From contig NZ_ANBB01000059.1 in assembly GCF_000341105.1 (NCBI RefSeq), forward strand, positions 1 to 64,000: a stretch of 64,000 bases of DNA, given 5' to 3'. Numbering within the stretch: position 1 is the first letter of the stretch; each line of letters starts with the position of its first letter. Shown piece by piece: positions 8,870 to 16,756 of the stretch. The translations under genes were made by a program, and so were the position numbers. Under the pieces are notes generated by a model. It made no database searches. It was not told where the DNA came from and saw only the letters and a list, made by a program, of their open reading frames with translations. This DNA comes from Nocardiopsis potens DSM 45234. Its GTDB lineage: Bacteria; Actinomycetota; Actinomycetes; Streptosporangiales; Streptosporangiaceae.

Positions 8870-10912
8870 CTAGGTGTGGTCGATCTCGTCGATGACCTTG
8901 CCGCCCAGTTCGGACTCGATCAGGGCGTAGGCGGACGGCGGCGGGCCGTCGTCGGCGTCCAGGTCGTTCTCCGGGTCCGGGACGTCCGGCTCCGGCGGCA
9001 GGTCCGGCTCGACGGCGTTCTCGTAGGGGTCGGGGGGCGGCTCCTCCAGCCCGGTCGCGATCCGCCGCGCCTGCTGGGCGGCGGGCGACGGGCCGGCCGC
9101 CGGAGCCGGCTCCGGGGCGGGCGGCGCCTGCCGCTGCGGCTGCGGGGCCTGCTGCGCCGGGGGCCGGGGCGCCGACGCCCCGCCCGCGGGAACCGCGCCG
9201 ACCCGCACCTCCACCCCGAAGACCTGCTTGATCGCGGTCGCCACGATCTTGTCGCTGCCGCTGTTGGCGAACCCCTTGGCCTCGTTGGGGCGGGGGAAGC
9301 CGAGCTGCACCATGCCGCCCTCGACGCCCACCGGCATGATTCCGTTGCCGCTCAGCATCATCCAGGTGAACCGGCGCAGCCCCTTGACCGCCTCCATCAC
9401 CTGCCCCCAGGAGGCCTGGAGCGCGCCGATGTCGATCGGGCCGCCGGACGGCGCGGAGGCCGCAGCGGCCGCGGGGGCCGGGGCCGGTTCGGGCTCCGGG
9501 GCCGGCGGCGCCCCCTGGCCGGGGCGGACCGCCTCGGGCCAGTCGTCGCCGCCCGGCGCGGGCGGCGCGCTCCGCTCCTCGGCCGGGGCGGGCTGCGGAG
9601 CGGGCGCCGGAGCCGGTGCCGGCTCCGGCCGCTGCTGCACCGGGGCGGCCGGGGGCGGCGCCTGCGCGGCCGGCGGTGCGGGCCGCTGGACCGCGGCGGG
9701 GGCCGGAGGCTGCTGGGCGGGGGGCTGCTGGACCGCGGGCGCCGGGCCGGCCGGCCCGCGCCGCTCCAGCTGCTCCACCCGGGCGAGCAGCGCCGCGCCG
9801 TCCTCGCCGTCCGCACCGGGCAGCAGGATCCGGGCGCAGAGCAGCTCCAGCAGCAGCCGCGGCGAGGTGGCGCCGCGCATCTCGGTGAGCCCCTGGTTGA
9901 GCACCTCGGCGGCCCGGGTGAGCTGCGCCGGGCCGAGCCGGGAGGCCTGGTCGCGCATGGCGTCCACGGCGTCCGGCGAGACGTTGATCAGCCCCTTGTC
10001 CAGGGCGTCGGGGACCGCGCCGAGCACGACCAGGTCGCGCACCCGCTCCAGCAGGTCGGCGGTGAACCGGCGCGGGTCGTGGCCGCCCTCCATCACCCGG
10101 TCGATCAGGCCGAAGGCCGCGGCGCCGTCCCGGGCGCCGACCGCGTCGACCATCTCGGAGAGCAGCGAGGAGTCGGTGTAGCCGAGCAGCGCGACGGCGC
10201 CGTCCCGGGTGATGCCCTGCTCGTCGGAGCCGGCCAGCAGCTGGTCCAGGATGGACAGCGAGTCCCGGGCCGAACCGGCCCCGGCCCGTACCACCAGCGG
10301 CAGCGCCGCCGGATCGTAGGCGACGCCCTCCTGGGTGAGGATCTCCTCCATCAGCTCGCGCAGCGTGCTCGGCGGGATCAGCCGGAACGGGTAGTGGTGG
10401 GTGCGCGACCGGATGGTGCCGATGACCTTGTCCGGCTCGGTGGTGGCGAAGACGAACTTCAGGTGCGGCGGCGGCTCCTCGACGAGCTTGAGCAGCGCGT
10501 TGAACCCCTCCCGGGTCACCATGTGCGCCTCGTCGATGATGTACACCTTGTACCGCGAGTTCACCGGCGCGAAGAAGGCCCGCTCGCGCAGGTCCCGGGC
10601 GTCGTCGACGCCGCCGTGCGAGGCCGCGTCGATCTCGATCACGTCGATGCTGCCGGGGCCGTCGGGGGCCAGCGCGACGCACGATTCGCACTGCCCGCAC
10701 GGGTCCGGGGTGGGCCCCTGGTCGCAGTTGAGCGAGCGCGCCAGGATCCGCGCGCTGGAGGTCTTCCCGCAGCCGCGCGGACCGCTGAACAGGTAGGCGT
10801 GGTTGATCCGGCCGTTGCGCAGCGCTTGGCGCAGCGGATCGGTGACGTGCTCCTGCCCGCGCACCTCCCCGAACGTCGCGGGCCGGTACTTGCGGTACAG
10901 CGCGATGCTCAC
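8870..10912 (-). CDS. dnaX: DNA polymerase III subunit gamma/tau
   Basis: 680 aa from GTG 10912. This is the clamp-loader ATPase of the replicative polymerase. It has Walker A GPRGCGKTSS (residues 44-53), zinc-module cysteines Cys63, Cys72, Cys75 and Cys78, a DEAH-type Walker B (IIDEAH) and an SRC-type arginine-finger region, followed by domain III. Residues ~375-500 are a Pro/Ala-rich linker, then a conserved tau-like segment (~510-570) and an acidic Pro-rich tail. No A-rich slippery sequence was seen, so a frameshifted gamma form is not indicated. The SRP RNA gene lies ~140 bp upstream on the same strand. Confidence 0.97.
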   Translation of the reverse strand: MSIALYRKYRPATFGEVRGQEHVTDPLRQALRNGRINHAYLFSGPRGCGKTSSARILARSLNCDQGPTPDPCGQCESCVALAPDGPGSIDVIEIDAASHGGVDDARDLRERAFFAPVNSRYKVYIIDEAHMVTREGFNALLKLVEEPPPHLKFVFATTEPDKVIGTIRSRTHHYPFRLIPPSTLRELMEEILTQEGVAYDPAALPLVVRAGAGSARDSLSILDQLLAGSDEQGITRDGAVALLGYTDSSLLSEMVDAVGARDGAAAFGLIDRVMEGGHDPRRFTADLLERVRDLVVLGAVPDALDKGLINVSPDAVDAMRDQASRLGPAQLTRAAEVLNQGLTEMRGATSPRLLLELLCARILLPGADGEDGAALLARVEQLERRGPAGPAPAVQQPPAQQPPAPAAVQRPAPPAAQAPPPAAPVQQRPEPAPAPAPAPQPAPAEERSAPPAPGGDDWPEAVRPGQGAPPAPEPEPAPAPAAAAASAPSGGPIDIGALQASWGQVMEAVKGLRRFTWMMLSGNGIMPVGVEGGMVQLGFPRPNEAKGFANSGSDKIVATAIKQVFGVEVRVGAVPAGGASAPRPPAQQAPQPQRQAPPAPEPAPAAGPSPAAQQARRIATGLEEPPPDPYENAVEPDLPPEPDVPDPENDLDADDGPPPSAYALIESELGGKVIDEIDHT

Positions 10913-11050
10913 GGCGTGTTCACGGCTCCCTCCGCGGACCGGGGCACGGCCGCCGGCTCGGCCCCGGGGTCCCTGGTCGCATCCACGCCCCCATTGAACC
11001 CCTTCCCGACGACGGGCCGGGCCGCATCGAGGGATCAGGGGACAAGAAAG

Positions 11051-11137
11051 GACCCCCCGCGCACCCGCCAGAGCTTACTTATCCTTGCTGCCTTCCGGCC
11101 CTGGGGAGGTTCATAAGATGACGCCGCACGAGGGGTC
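11051..11137 (-). ncRNA. ffs: Signal recognition particle RNA (4.5S-like)
   Basis: The minus strand carries the universal SRP core CCGGAAGGCAGCAAGGAUAA (read across ~11097-11078), flanked by arms that pair over the whole length: the 5' GACCCCUCGUGCGG side near 11137 pairs with the 3' GGGUGCGCGGGGGGUC side near 11052. The ends are set by where pairing stops and may be off by a few nt. A -10-like TACGAT lies at 11151-11146 just upstream. The RNA binds Ffh and directs co-translational membrane targeting. Its position beside dnaX is common in actinobacteria. Confidence 0.9.
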
Positions 11138-11347
11138 TGCCCCCTATCGTATAGGACTCCGGGCCCGCTCCGCACCGCCCCGGCTCACGGACCGCGCCGC
11201 TCCGGCGCACGGCGGACCGCGCCTCCCTCTCCGCACGGGGCCGCACCGCCGCCGGCCGCCGGAGCGCACCGCTCCCCCTGCCCCCCTGCACCCCACCCCT
11301 CCGGAAACCGTTCGAAGCACCCCCGGCGGGCGTGTAGAGTTGTCTGC

Positions 11348-11435
11348 GGAGGATTCGCCTAGAGGCCTAGGGCGCACGCTTGGAAAGCGTGTTGGGGGCA
11401 ACCCCTCACGAGTTCGAATCTCGTATCCTCCGCCA
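11348..11435 (+). tRNA. tRNA-Ser (GGA)
   Basis: 88 nt including an encoded CCA. The acceptor stem GGAGGAT pairs with ATCCTCC; the anticodon loop TTGGAAA gives anticodon GGA (UCC/UCU codons). It has a long class II variable arm with a GGGG/CCCC stem and T-loop GTTCGAATC. A strong hairpin follows at 11452. Confidence 0.97.
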
Positions 11436-11451
11436 GCCTCTACGAGGCAGA

Positions 11452-11493
11452 ACGAAGGGCCCCGACCGGGTGCGCGGTCGGGGCCTTCGTCGT
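11452..11493 (+). terminator. Hairpin terminator after tRNA-Ser(GGA)
   Basis: The arms ACGAAGG-GCCCCGACC and GGTCGGGGC-CTTCGT pair around an ~8-nt loop and are followed by CGTT. It lies 16 nt after the tRNA. The loop and inner arm closely resemble the hairpin at 13691-13724. Confidence 0.7.
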
Positions 11494-11990
11494 TCCCGCA
11501 CCGGGCAGCGCCTCCCGCTCCCCTCCCGGAGCCGAGGAGGACGCCGCGCCCGCCGGCCGGCCCGAGGCCGGACACCGCCCCTCACCGGAACCGGCCGGCC
11601 GCAGGCCGAGTGGCCCACTTCACACGATCCGCACTCCCCTGCTCCGGGACACCCGGGGCACCAGGGTTTTTCAATGAGAATTGAAATGGCCGACAATGGG
11701 GCGGCCCGGCTTTCGCGACCGCATACGAGCAGATCACCGACGCCTTTCACATTTCCCTCTCCACCTCCCGGACATGGGCCATCGGCCGCTTGCAGCGGCC
11801 ACCGGCGGTGGATAGCATCTGGCCACCGAAATCGAGGGAATTCCCCAAAAGAAACACCTTTTCCGTTTTCAATGGCCGGGATCGGCGCCGTCCTGTATCG
11901 ATCCCGGGAAAACGGGTGCGCCCCGGATTCGCCGGGTCCTTTGGACGCCGTGCGCGCACGGGCGCCGACACTCGAAGAAAGGATCTCCGC
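11494..11990. other. Gene-free region with an operator-like palindrome
   Basis: About 500 bp without a convincing gene. The part from ~11640 to 11990 is clearly richer in A/T than its surroundings and leads into the secreted-peptide gene. It contains TTTCAAT-GAGA-ATTGAAA (11669-11686), a 7-bp inverted repeat resembling a binding site for a Fur/Zur-type or other dimeric regulator. Which protein binds is not known. A ribosome binding site (GAAAGGAT) precedes the GTG at 11991. Confidence 0.45.
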
Positions 11991-12260
11991 GTGAACCGTT
12001 TCAAGAAGGGCGCGGCCTCGCTCCTGGTCGCCGCGGCGGCGGCCTCCGGCGCCTTCCTCGCCGCAGCGCCGGCCGGGGCCGACACGGTGGGCGCCTACGG
12101 TCCTCCCAACGACACGAGGGTCGAGCAGAGGAACATGTCGCCGAGGGCCTGCGAGGTCAAGGCGAACATGCTCAACCAGCTGCCGCAGGGGTGGTTCCGC
12201 AAGTACTGGTGCGTCACCAGCAATCCCCCCAAGATGAACCTGATGAGCATGAGCAGGTGA
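11991..12260 (+). CDS. Small secreted protein of unknown function
   Basis: 89 aa from GTG 11991. It has a clear Sec signal peptide: a basic start (MNRFKKG), an Ala/Leu-rich core (residues ~8-24) and a likely cleavage after APAGA near residue 31. The mature ~58-residue protein is hydrophilic, has exactly two cysteines (one in RACEV, one in KYWCVT) that could form one disulfide, and ends in a Met/Ser-rich tail. I recognise no family. It stands alone in an A/T-richer stretch and is followed by its own hairpin, features of an accessory gene. An exported signal, inhibitor or antimicrobial peptide are all possible; none is shown. Confidence 0.65.
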   Translation: MNRFKKGAASLLVAAAAASGAFLAAAPAGADTVGAYGPPNDTRVEQRNMSPRACEVKANMLNQLPQGWFRKYWCVTSNPPKMNLMSMSR

Positions 12261-12360
12261 TTCTCCGCCGGGAGAGCGGCCCCGGGGTTTCCGCTCTCCC
12301 TTATTCGCGAATCGAAGAACGGCCCTGATCTCCTTCCGCCGACTTCTGTGCGGCGGAAAG

Positions 12361-12394
12361 GAAGGCCCCGGCCTAATACGCGGCCGGGGCCTTC
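12361..12394. terminator. Hairpin terminator
   Basis: 13-nt perfect arms GAAGGCCCCGGCC (12361-12373) and its complement (12382-12394) around the loop TAATACGC. It lies between the secreted-peptide gene and the convergent DHFR-like gene and can serve both. Confidence 0.75.
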
Positions 12395-12423
12395 GCCGTG
12401 TTCCCGGTCCTCCCGGGCCGGCG

Positions 12424-13068
12424 TCATTTCCTCCAGAAGAGCAGGTGGGTGACTCCGCTGGGGCTGGGCACCGTGTCGAGGTGGAACCGGTCGAGCAGTT
12501 CGGTGCGGCTCTCCCACAGCCGCTCGCCGCGGCCGAGGTCGACGGGGGCGACGGCGATGTGCATGGTGTCGACCAGGTCGGCCTCGAGGAAGGCCCGGAT
12601 GGTGGCGACGCCGCCGCCGAGGCGCACGTCCCGGCCGTCCGCCGCCTCCTTGGCCCGGGCCAGCGCCTCGGCCGGCGCCGCGTCGAGGAAGTGGAACGTG
12701 GTGTCGGACAGGGTGAACGACGGCCGCTCGTGGTGGGTGAGCACGAAGACCGGGGTGTGGAACGGCGGGTTCTCCCCCCACCACCCCTTCCACTCGTGGT
12801 CCTTCCAGGGGCCGCGCTGGGGGCCGAACTTGTTCCGTCCCATGATCTCCGCCCCGATGTTGCGGGCGTAGTCGCGGGTCATGCAGTCGTCCAGGCCCCG
12901 GCTGCCGCCGGGCTCGGTGCGGTTCGGCCAGTGGGCGGTGGCCCCGGCCCAGGAGATGAGCGCGGCGGGGTCCGCGTGCCCGAAGGGCCGCTCCAGGCTC
13001 TGCCCCTCCCCGGCGCCGAACCCGTCCCGCGACACGGTGAAGCACTGCACCCTCAGCAGCTGCGACAT
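12424..13068 (-). CDS. Dihydrofolate reductase-like (RibD C-terminal) family protein
   Basis: 214 aa from ATG 13068, with AGGAGG just upstream. It belongs to the RibD-C/DHFR-like fold group: an N-terminal strand LLRVQCFTVSRDG, the central segment EIMGRNKFG, FVLTHH, and the nucleotide-binding glycine motif VRLGGGVATIRAF, then the closing beta-strands. Members are NADPH-dependent reductases, mostly of unknown substrate; this is not the folA enzyme. It is divergent from an HxlR regulator 69 bp away with a palindrome between, the usual layout for a regulator controlling a neighbouring oxidoreductase. Confidence 0.82.
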   Translation of the reverse strand: MSQLLRVQCFTVSRDGFGAGEGQSLERPFGHADPAALISWAGATAHWPNRTEPGGSRGLDDCMTRDYARNIGAEIMGRNKFGPQRGPWKDHEWKGWWGENPPFHTPVFVLTHHERPSFTLSDTTFHFLDAAPAEALARAKEAADGRDVRLGGGVATIRAFLEADLVDTMHIAVAPVDLGRGERLWESRTELLDRFHLDTVPSPSGVTHLLFWRK

Positions 13069-13094
13069 GCATCCTCCTCGGTCGGTGAATCCGA

Positions 13095-13115
13095 TTGCAA
13101 CCGGCAACCGGTTGC
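13095..13115. promoter_or_regulatory. Operator between DHFR-like gene and HxlR regulator
   Basis: GCAACCGGTTGC (13104-13115) is a perfect 12-bp palindrome, preceded by a further half-site TTGCAACCGG (13095-13104). It sits in the 69-bp divergent promoter region and is a good candidate binding site for the adjacent HxlR protein; binding is inferred. Confidence 0.55.
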
Positions 13116-13137
13116 GCATCATTACTACCGTGGGGGT

Positions 13138-13662
13138 GTGACAGGACCGACGCGGACCGACCGCCTGCCCGTCCCACCGGGGAAGTCCGGGTGCCCGATC
13201 AACCTCACCGTCGAGCTGCTGGGCGACCGGTGGAGCCTGGTGGTGCTGCGCGACCTCATGTTCGGCGGGCACCGGCGGTTCCGCGGGCTCCTCGGCAACT
13301 CGGTCGAGGGCATCGCGTCGAACGTCCTCGCCTCCCGCCTGGCCAAGCTGGTCGAGGCCGGCCTGCTCACCCGGCACGACGACCCGAGCCACCGGCAGAA
13401 GATCGAATACCGGCTCACCGAGGCGGCGATCCAGCTCGTTCCGGTCATGACGGAGCTGGGCGCCTGGGGCTCCCGGTGGCTCCCCGCATCGCGCGAGCTG
13501 TCCATCCGCGCCGAGCTCCTCGCCCGCGGCGGCCCCGAGCTGGGGGAGCGGTTCATGGACGAGCTCCGCGCGGTGCACCTCGAAGGCCGGCCGCAGCCCG
13601 CCGACGGCGTCCTCGCCGAGCTCACCCTGGCCTACGAGCGCGCCGCCGCAGGCGGGGAGTAG
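13138..13662 (+). CDS. HxlR family transcriptional regulator
   Basis: 174 aa from GTG 13138. The HxlR winged helix spans residues ~15-105: the conserved Cys19 (KSGCPIN), LLGDRWSLVVLRDLMFG, then RFRGLL and the wing ending in IEYRLTEA. Many family members sense electrophiles or oxidants through this cysteine. No Shine-Dalgarno sequence is seen in the 20 nt before GTG, so the mRNA may be leaderless. It is divergent from the DHFR-like gene, which it probably represses together with itself through the palindrome between them. Confidence 0.9.
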   Translation: MTGPTRTDRLPVPPGKSGCPINLTVELLGDRWSLVVLRDLMFGGHRRFRGLLGNSVEGIASNVLASRLAKLVEAGLLTRHDDPSHRQKIEYRLTEAAIQLVPVMTELGAWGSRWLPASRELSIRAELLARGGPELGERFMDELRAVHLEGRPQPADGVLAELTLAYERAAAGGE

Positions 13663-13690
13663 GGCACAGGGCGGCGGCCGGAGGAGCGGT

Positions 13691-13724
13691 GAGGGCCCCG
13701 GCCGGGTGCGCGGTCGGGGCCCTC
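13691..13724. terminator. Hairpin terminator
   Basis: GAGGGCCCCGGCC (13691-13703) pairs with GGTCGGGGCCCTC (13712-13724), one G-U pair, loop GGGTGCGC. It lies between the convergent HxlR and chitinase genes. Confidence 0.7.
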
Positions 13725-13741
13725 GCCGGGTCCGGTCGGGG

Positions 13742-14857
13742 TCAGCCCAGGTGCCGGCCGTGCTCGGTGGCGAACTCGTCGCCGCCGTACCGGTCCCAGT
13801 TGATCGACCAGGCCATCAGGCCGCGCAGCCCGGGGTGGGCCCGGGCCGGGGTGTAGCCGGAGCAGCCCGTGCCGGTGGTCAGGCAGTCCCAGGCGGACCG
13901 GACCTCGGCGACCGGGGTGTGCCCGTTGCCCGCGTAGGGGGAGGCGGGCAGGCCGATGGCGACCTGCCCGGGGTCCAGCGGCGGGAAGACCTGCGCGGCG
14001 TCGCCGCCCACCGGGAAGCCGGTGAGCACCATGTCCGCCATCGCCTGGTGGAAGTCGGCGGTGCCCATGGTGTGGTACCGCCCGTCCAGCCCCATCACCG
14101 GGCCGGAGTTGTAGTGCTGGACGTGGAGCAGGGTGAGCCGGTCCCGCAGCGCGTGGATGACCGGCAGGTAGGCGCCGGCCCGCGGGTCGGCGCCGCCCCA
14201 CTCGCCCCGGCCGTAGAACTGGTGGCCGACCTGCACGAAGAACGTCTCCGGCGCCATGGTGAGCACGAAGTCCGGGCCGTAGCGGCCGGTCAGGTCGCGC
14301 AGCGCGCCGATCAGGTTGGTGATCACCGGGGTGGTGGGCGAGCGGAAGTCGGTGTCGCCCTCGTCCAGGTAGAGCGAGTGGCCCTCGAAGTCGATGTCGA
14401 TGCCGTCCAGGCCGTAGCGGTCGATGATCGCCGAGGCCGACCGGACGAACGCGTCCCGGGCGGCCGGGGTCTCCAGGGAGACCTGGCCGTTCTGCCCGCC
14501 GACCGAGAGCACGACCTTCTTCCCGCGCGCCTGCGCGGCGTCGATCTGGGCGGTGAACTCCTGCTCGGTGGGGACGCCCGGGCACTCCGCGGCCGGGCAC
14601 AGCTCGAACTCCAGCTCTCCGGAGGTCGGCGAGGTGGGTTCGGCGAAGGCGAGGTGGATGATGTCCCACTGGTCGGGCACGTCGGCCAGGTCCACCCAGC
14701 CCGACCCGTTGGCGAAGCTCGCGTGCAGGTAGCCGGCGAGCACGCGGTCCGGGAGCGGAGCGGGGGCGGCGGGTTCCGCGGCGGCGGGGGCCGGCGCGAG
14801 CGAGGCCGCGAGCAGGGCCGCGGCGGCGGTGGCGAGGAAGCGGGGGATGCGTCGCAC
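13742..14857 (-). CDS. Secreted GH18 chitinase-like glycoside hydrolase
   Basis: 371 aa from GTG 14857, chosen over TTG 14869 because GGAG lies 6-7 nt upstream and a compact signal peptide (MRRIPRF then an Ala/Leu core, cleavage near APAAA) results. The GH18 signature DGIDIDFE is intact, with catalytic Glu158; strands LAGYLH, KVVLSVGG and LMAWSINWD also match the chitinase barrel. The expected activity is endo-hydrolysis of chitin or related beta-1,4-GlcNAc polymers outside the cell. There is no carbohydrate-binding module. A 19-bp inverted repeat upstream is a likely operator for carbon-source control. Confidence 0.93.
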   Translation of the reverse strand: MRRIPRFLATAAAALLAASLAPAPAAAEPAAPAPLPDRVLAGYLHASFANGSGWVDLADVPDQWDIIHLAFAEPTSPTSGELEFELCPAAECPGVPTEQEFTAQIDAAQARGKKVVLSVGGQNGQVSLETPAARDAFVRSASAIIDRYGLDGIDIDFEGHSLYLDEGDTDFRSPTTPVITNLIGALRDLTGRYGPDFVLTMAPETFFVQVGHQFYGRGEWGGADPRAGAYLPVIHALRDRLTLLHVQHYNSGPVMGLDGRYHTMGTADFHQAMADMVLTGFPVGGDAAQVFPPLDPGQVAIGLPASPYAGNGHTPVAEVRSAWDCLTTGTGCSGYTPARAHPGLRGLMAWSINWDRYGGDEFATEHGRHLG

Positions 14858-14899
14858 AGGGCACTCCAAGGGTCCGGGCCGCTACGGCCGCCCTTAATT

Positions 14900-14918
14900 G
14901 ACAGGAAACCTTCCTGTC
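14900..14918. promoter_or_regulatory. Inverted-repeat operator upstream of chitinase
   Basis: GACAGGAA-ACC-TTCCTGTC, a perfect 8-bp inverted repeat with 3-bp spacer, 43 bp upstream of the chitinase start. It resembles a LacI/ROK-type sugar-regulator site; the binding protein is not encoded nearby. Confidence 0.55.
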
Positions 14919-14969
14919 CGTTTCGGCGAAGGTAGGCCCGGACCCCGGCGCTGTCAACGGTCCCGCGGG

Positions 14970-16034
14970 CTATTCACCCGGGACCGCGCCCATCTCATCG
15001 GTCACCCCGCGCTCCAGCACCGCGGTGTGGCCCATCAGCGTCCCGGCCTCGCCCCAGGAGGCGTCCTCGGTGAGCACCCGGCGCTCTCCCAGGTAGGACA
15101 GGTCGCCTTCGGTGAAGATCCACTCCACCCGCTCCTTGGTCTCCTCGTCGACCCGGGCCACCGCGATCCCCTCCCGGCCGGCCGCGTCGGTCGCGGAATC
15201 CACCAGCCGCACACCGGGGATCAGCGCCGCCGCCCGGTACAGCGCCGCGCTCTGCTCCGGCGGCACCACCGTCTCGCCGGTCAGCTCCCCGATCACCTCG
15301 AAGGCCTGCTGGTCGGTGCGGGCACCGCCGCCGTCCTCGGCGCGGATCCAGGCCAGCAGCTCGGCGGGGTCGGTGGGCAGGTCCTTCATCAGCTCGTAGC
15401 TGCGCGCCGGGTCGCCGCCCTTCAGCGGGATGTCCTCGCCCCACTCCCGGATCAGCCCGTCCACCGGGGCCTCGTCCACGTCGACGACGGTCCCGCCGTC
15501 CGTCTCCCGCTCCGCACCGCCGTACCCCTGGGGGGCCGCGGCCAGCCAGACCTCCCGCTCGTGCAGCTCCTGCAGTCGCACCGGTCCGTCCATCTCCTTC
15601 CCGGCGGCCTGCTCGGCGAAGGCGATCTCGCTCCGGACGTAGACGTACTGCCCGGGCTCGGCCACCAGGTCCTCCTCCGCCGCGACCAGCGCGATCCGCT
15701 CCAGCTCCTCGGCCACCCCCGCGGTGCTCCCCTCGGCGACCTCCAGCACCGGCGCGGGCTCGGTGGGGATCTCCGGCCGGGGGAACAGCGCGTAGGCGCC
15801 GACCGCCAGCGCGGCGGCCAGCGCCGCGCCGGCCGGGACCAGCACCGCCGGCCGCCGCAGCCGGGGCCGGCGCCGCTCCCGCGGCTCCGCGCTCCGCCGG
15901 GCCTCCTGTGCTCGGATCTCCTGCACGAAATGCTCCCTCAGGGCGTCTCGGCGCTCGACCGGGAGGTCTTCGACCGCCGGCGCCGGAAGCAGCCGGGCCA
16001 GTTCCCCGCGCTCCTCGTCCCGGAAGGCGTTCAT
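14970..16034 (-). CDS. CU044_5270-type membrane protein, partner of ECF sigma factor
   Basis: 354 aa from ATG 16034, which overlaps the sigma-factor TGA (ATGA), so the two are coupled. The layout is a cytoplasmic N-terminus (~1-80, starting MNAFRDEERGELARLLPAP), one transmembrane segment (~81-101, VLVPAGAALAAALAVGAYALF), and an extracellular domain of ~250 residues. This matches the actinobacterial CU044_5270 family, regularly encoded behind ECF sigma factors. It has no HxxxCxxC zinc anti-sigma motif, so an anti-sigma role is plausible from position and topology but not shown by sequence. Confidence 0.75.
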   Translation of the reverse strand: MNAFRDEERGELARLLPAPAVEDLPVERRDALREHFVQEIRAQEARRSAEPRERRRPRLRRPAVLVPAGAALAAALAVGAYALFPRPEIPTEPAPVLEVAEGSTAGVAEELERIALVAAEEDLVAEPGQYVYVRSEIAFAEQAAGKEMDGPVRLQELHEREVWLAAAPQGYGGAERETDGGTVVDVDEAPVDGLIREWGEDIPLKGGDPARSYELMKDLPTDPAELLAWIRAEDGGGARTDQQAFEVIGELTGETVVPPEQSAALYRAAALIPGVRLVDSATDAAGREGIAVARVDEETKERVEWIFTEGDLSYLGERRVLTEDASWGEAGTLMGHTAVLERGVTDEMGAVPGE

Positions 16035-16690
16035 CGGCTCCCTCCCTGCATCGAACGGGACGCGAAGCCGCGTCCGCCCTGGTGCTGTCCGGCGGCCCGG
16101 GCGGGTTCCCGCAGTTCCCGCTCGGCCTCGGCGCGGAGCCGGGTGCGGGCCCGGGAGAGCCGGGAGCGGACCGTGCCGACCGGCACGCCCAGCGCCTCGG
16201 CGGCCGCCGCGTAGTCCAGCCCGGACCACACGCACAGCGCGATCACCTCCCGCTCGGCGCGGCGCAGCCGCCCCATGGCGCGGGAGACCGCCCCCAGCCG
16301 GTCGGCGTCGTCCATCCGCCCGACCAGTTCGTCGGAGAAGTCGGGGACCGCCCGCGGGGCCGGCATCCGGCCCAGCGCGGCCCGGTGCCGCCGCGCGCCG
16401 CGCGCGGCGTTGCGCTGCACGTTCACCGCGATGCCGAGCAGCCAGGGCAGCAGGTCGCCGCCGTCCGGCCCGTCCCCTTCCGGTCCGCCTCCCTCCGGCC
16501 CTTCGGGGCGGATCCGCTCCCGCAGCCGCCAGGCCTCCAGGAAGGTGATCTGCAGCACGTCCTCGGCGGTGCCGCGGTCCCCGGCGAGCCGCGCCGCGAA
16601 CCGGTGCACCGCCGGGGCATGGGCGTCGTAGAGCCGCGCGAAGGCCGCCGGGTCCCCGGCGCGCAGCGCGCGGCGCGATGGTGGTTGCAC
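16031..16690 (-). CDS. ECF-type RNA polymerase sigma factor
   Basis: 219 aa from GTG 16690; the frame is open to an ATG at 16738 and GTG 16699 is another option, none with a convincing ribosome site. Region 2 is visible (ALRAGDPAAFARLYDAHA, then GDRGTAEDVLQITFLEAWR) and region 4 with its HTH (LDYAAAAEALGVPVGTVRSR). An unusual Gly/Pro-rich insertion (EGGGPEGDGPDGGD) lies between them. It is cotranscribed with the overlapping membrane protein, likely its regulator. Target promoters are unknown. Confidence 0.9.
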   Translation of the reverse strand: MQPPSRRALRAGDPAAFARLYDAHAPAVHRFAARLAGDRGTAEDVLQITFLEAWRLRERIRPEGPEGGGPEGDGPDGGDLLPWLLGIAVNVQRNAARGARRHRAALGRMPAPRAVPDFSDELVGRMDDADRLGAVSRAMGRLRRAEREVIALCVWSGLDYAAAAEALGVPVGTVRSRLSRARTRLRAEAERELREPARAAGQHQGGRGFASRSMQGGSR

Positions 16691-16756
16691 GCCCTGTACT
16701 GTCCGCCGCCGCGCCGGGGTTCCGGTGGCGCCCGCCACCCCGGCGCGGGCGGCCGC

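Noticed and set aside
8870-10912. Programmed frameshift producing gamma from dnaX
   Set aside because: No A-rich slippery heptamer or downstream stop arrangement was seen; the frame is continuous.
8813-11116. 767-codon open frame on the plus strand
   Set aside because: It is antisense to dnaX, rich in Arg/Gly/Leu low-complexity sequence, and an ordinary by-product of the G/C third-position bias of dnaX.
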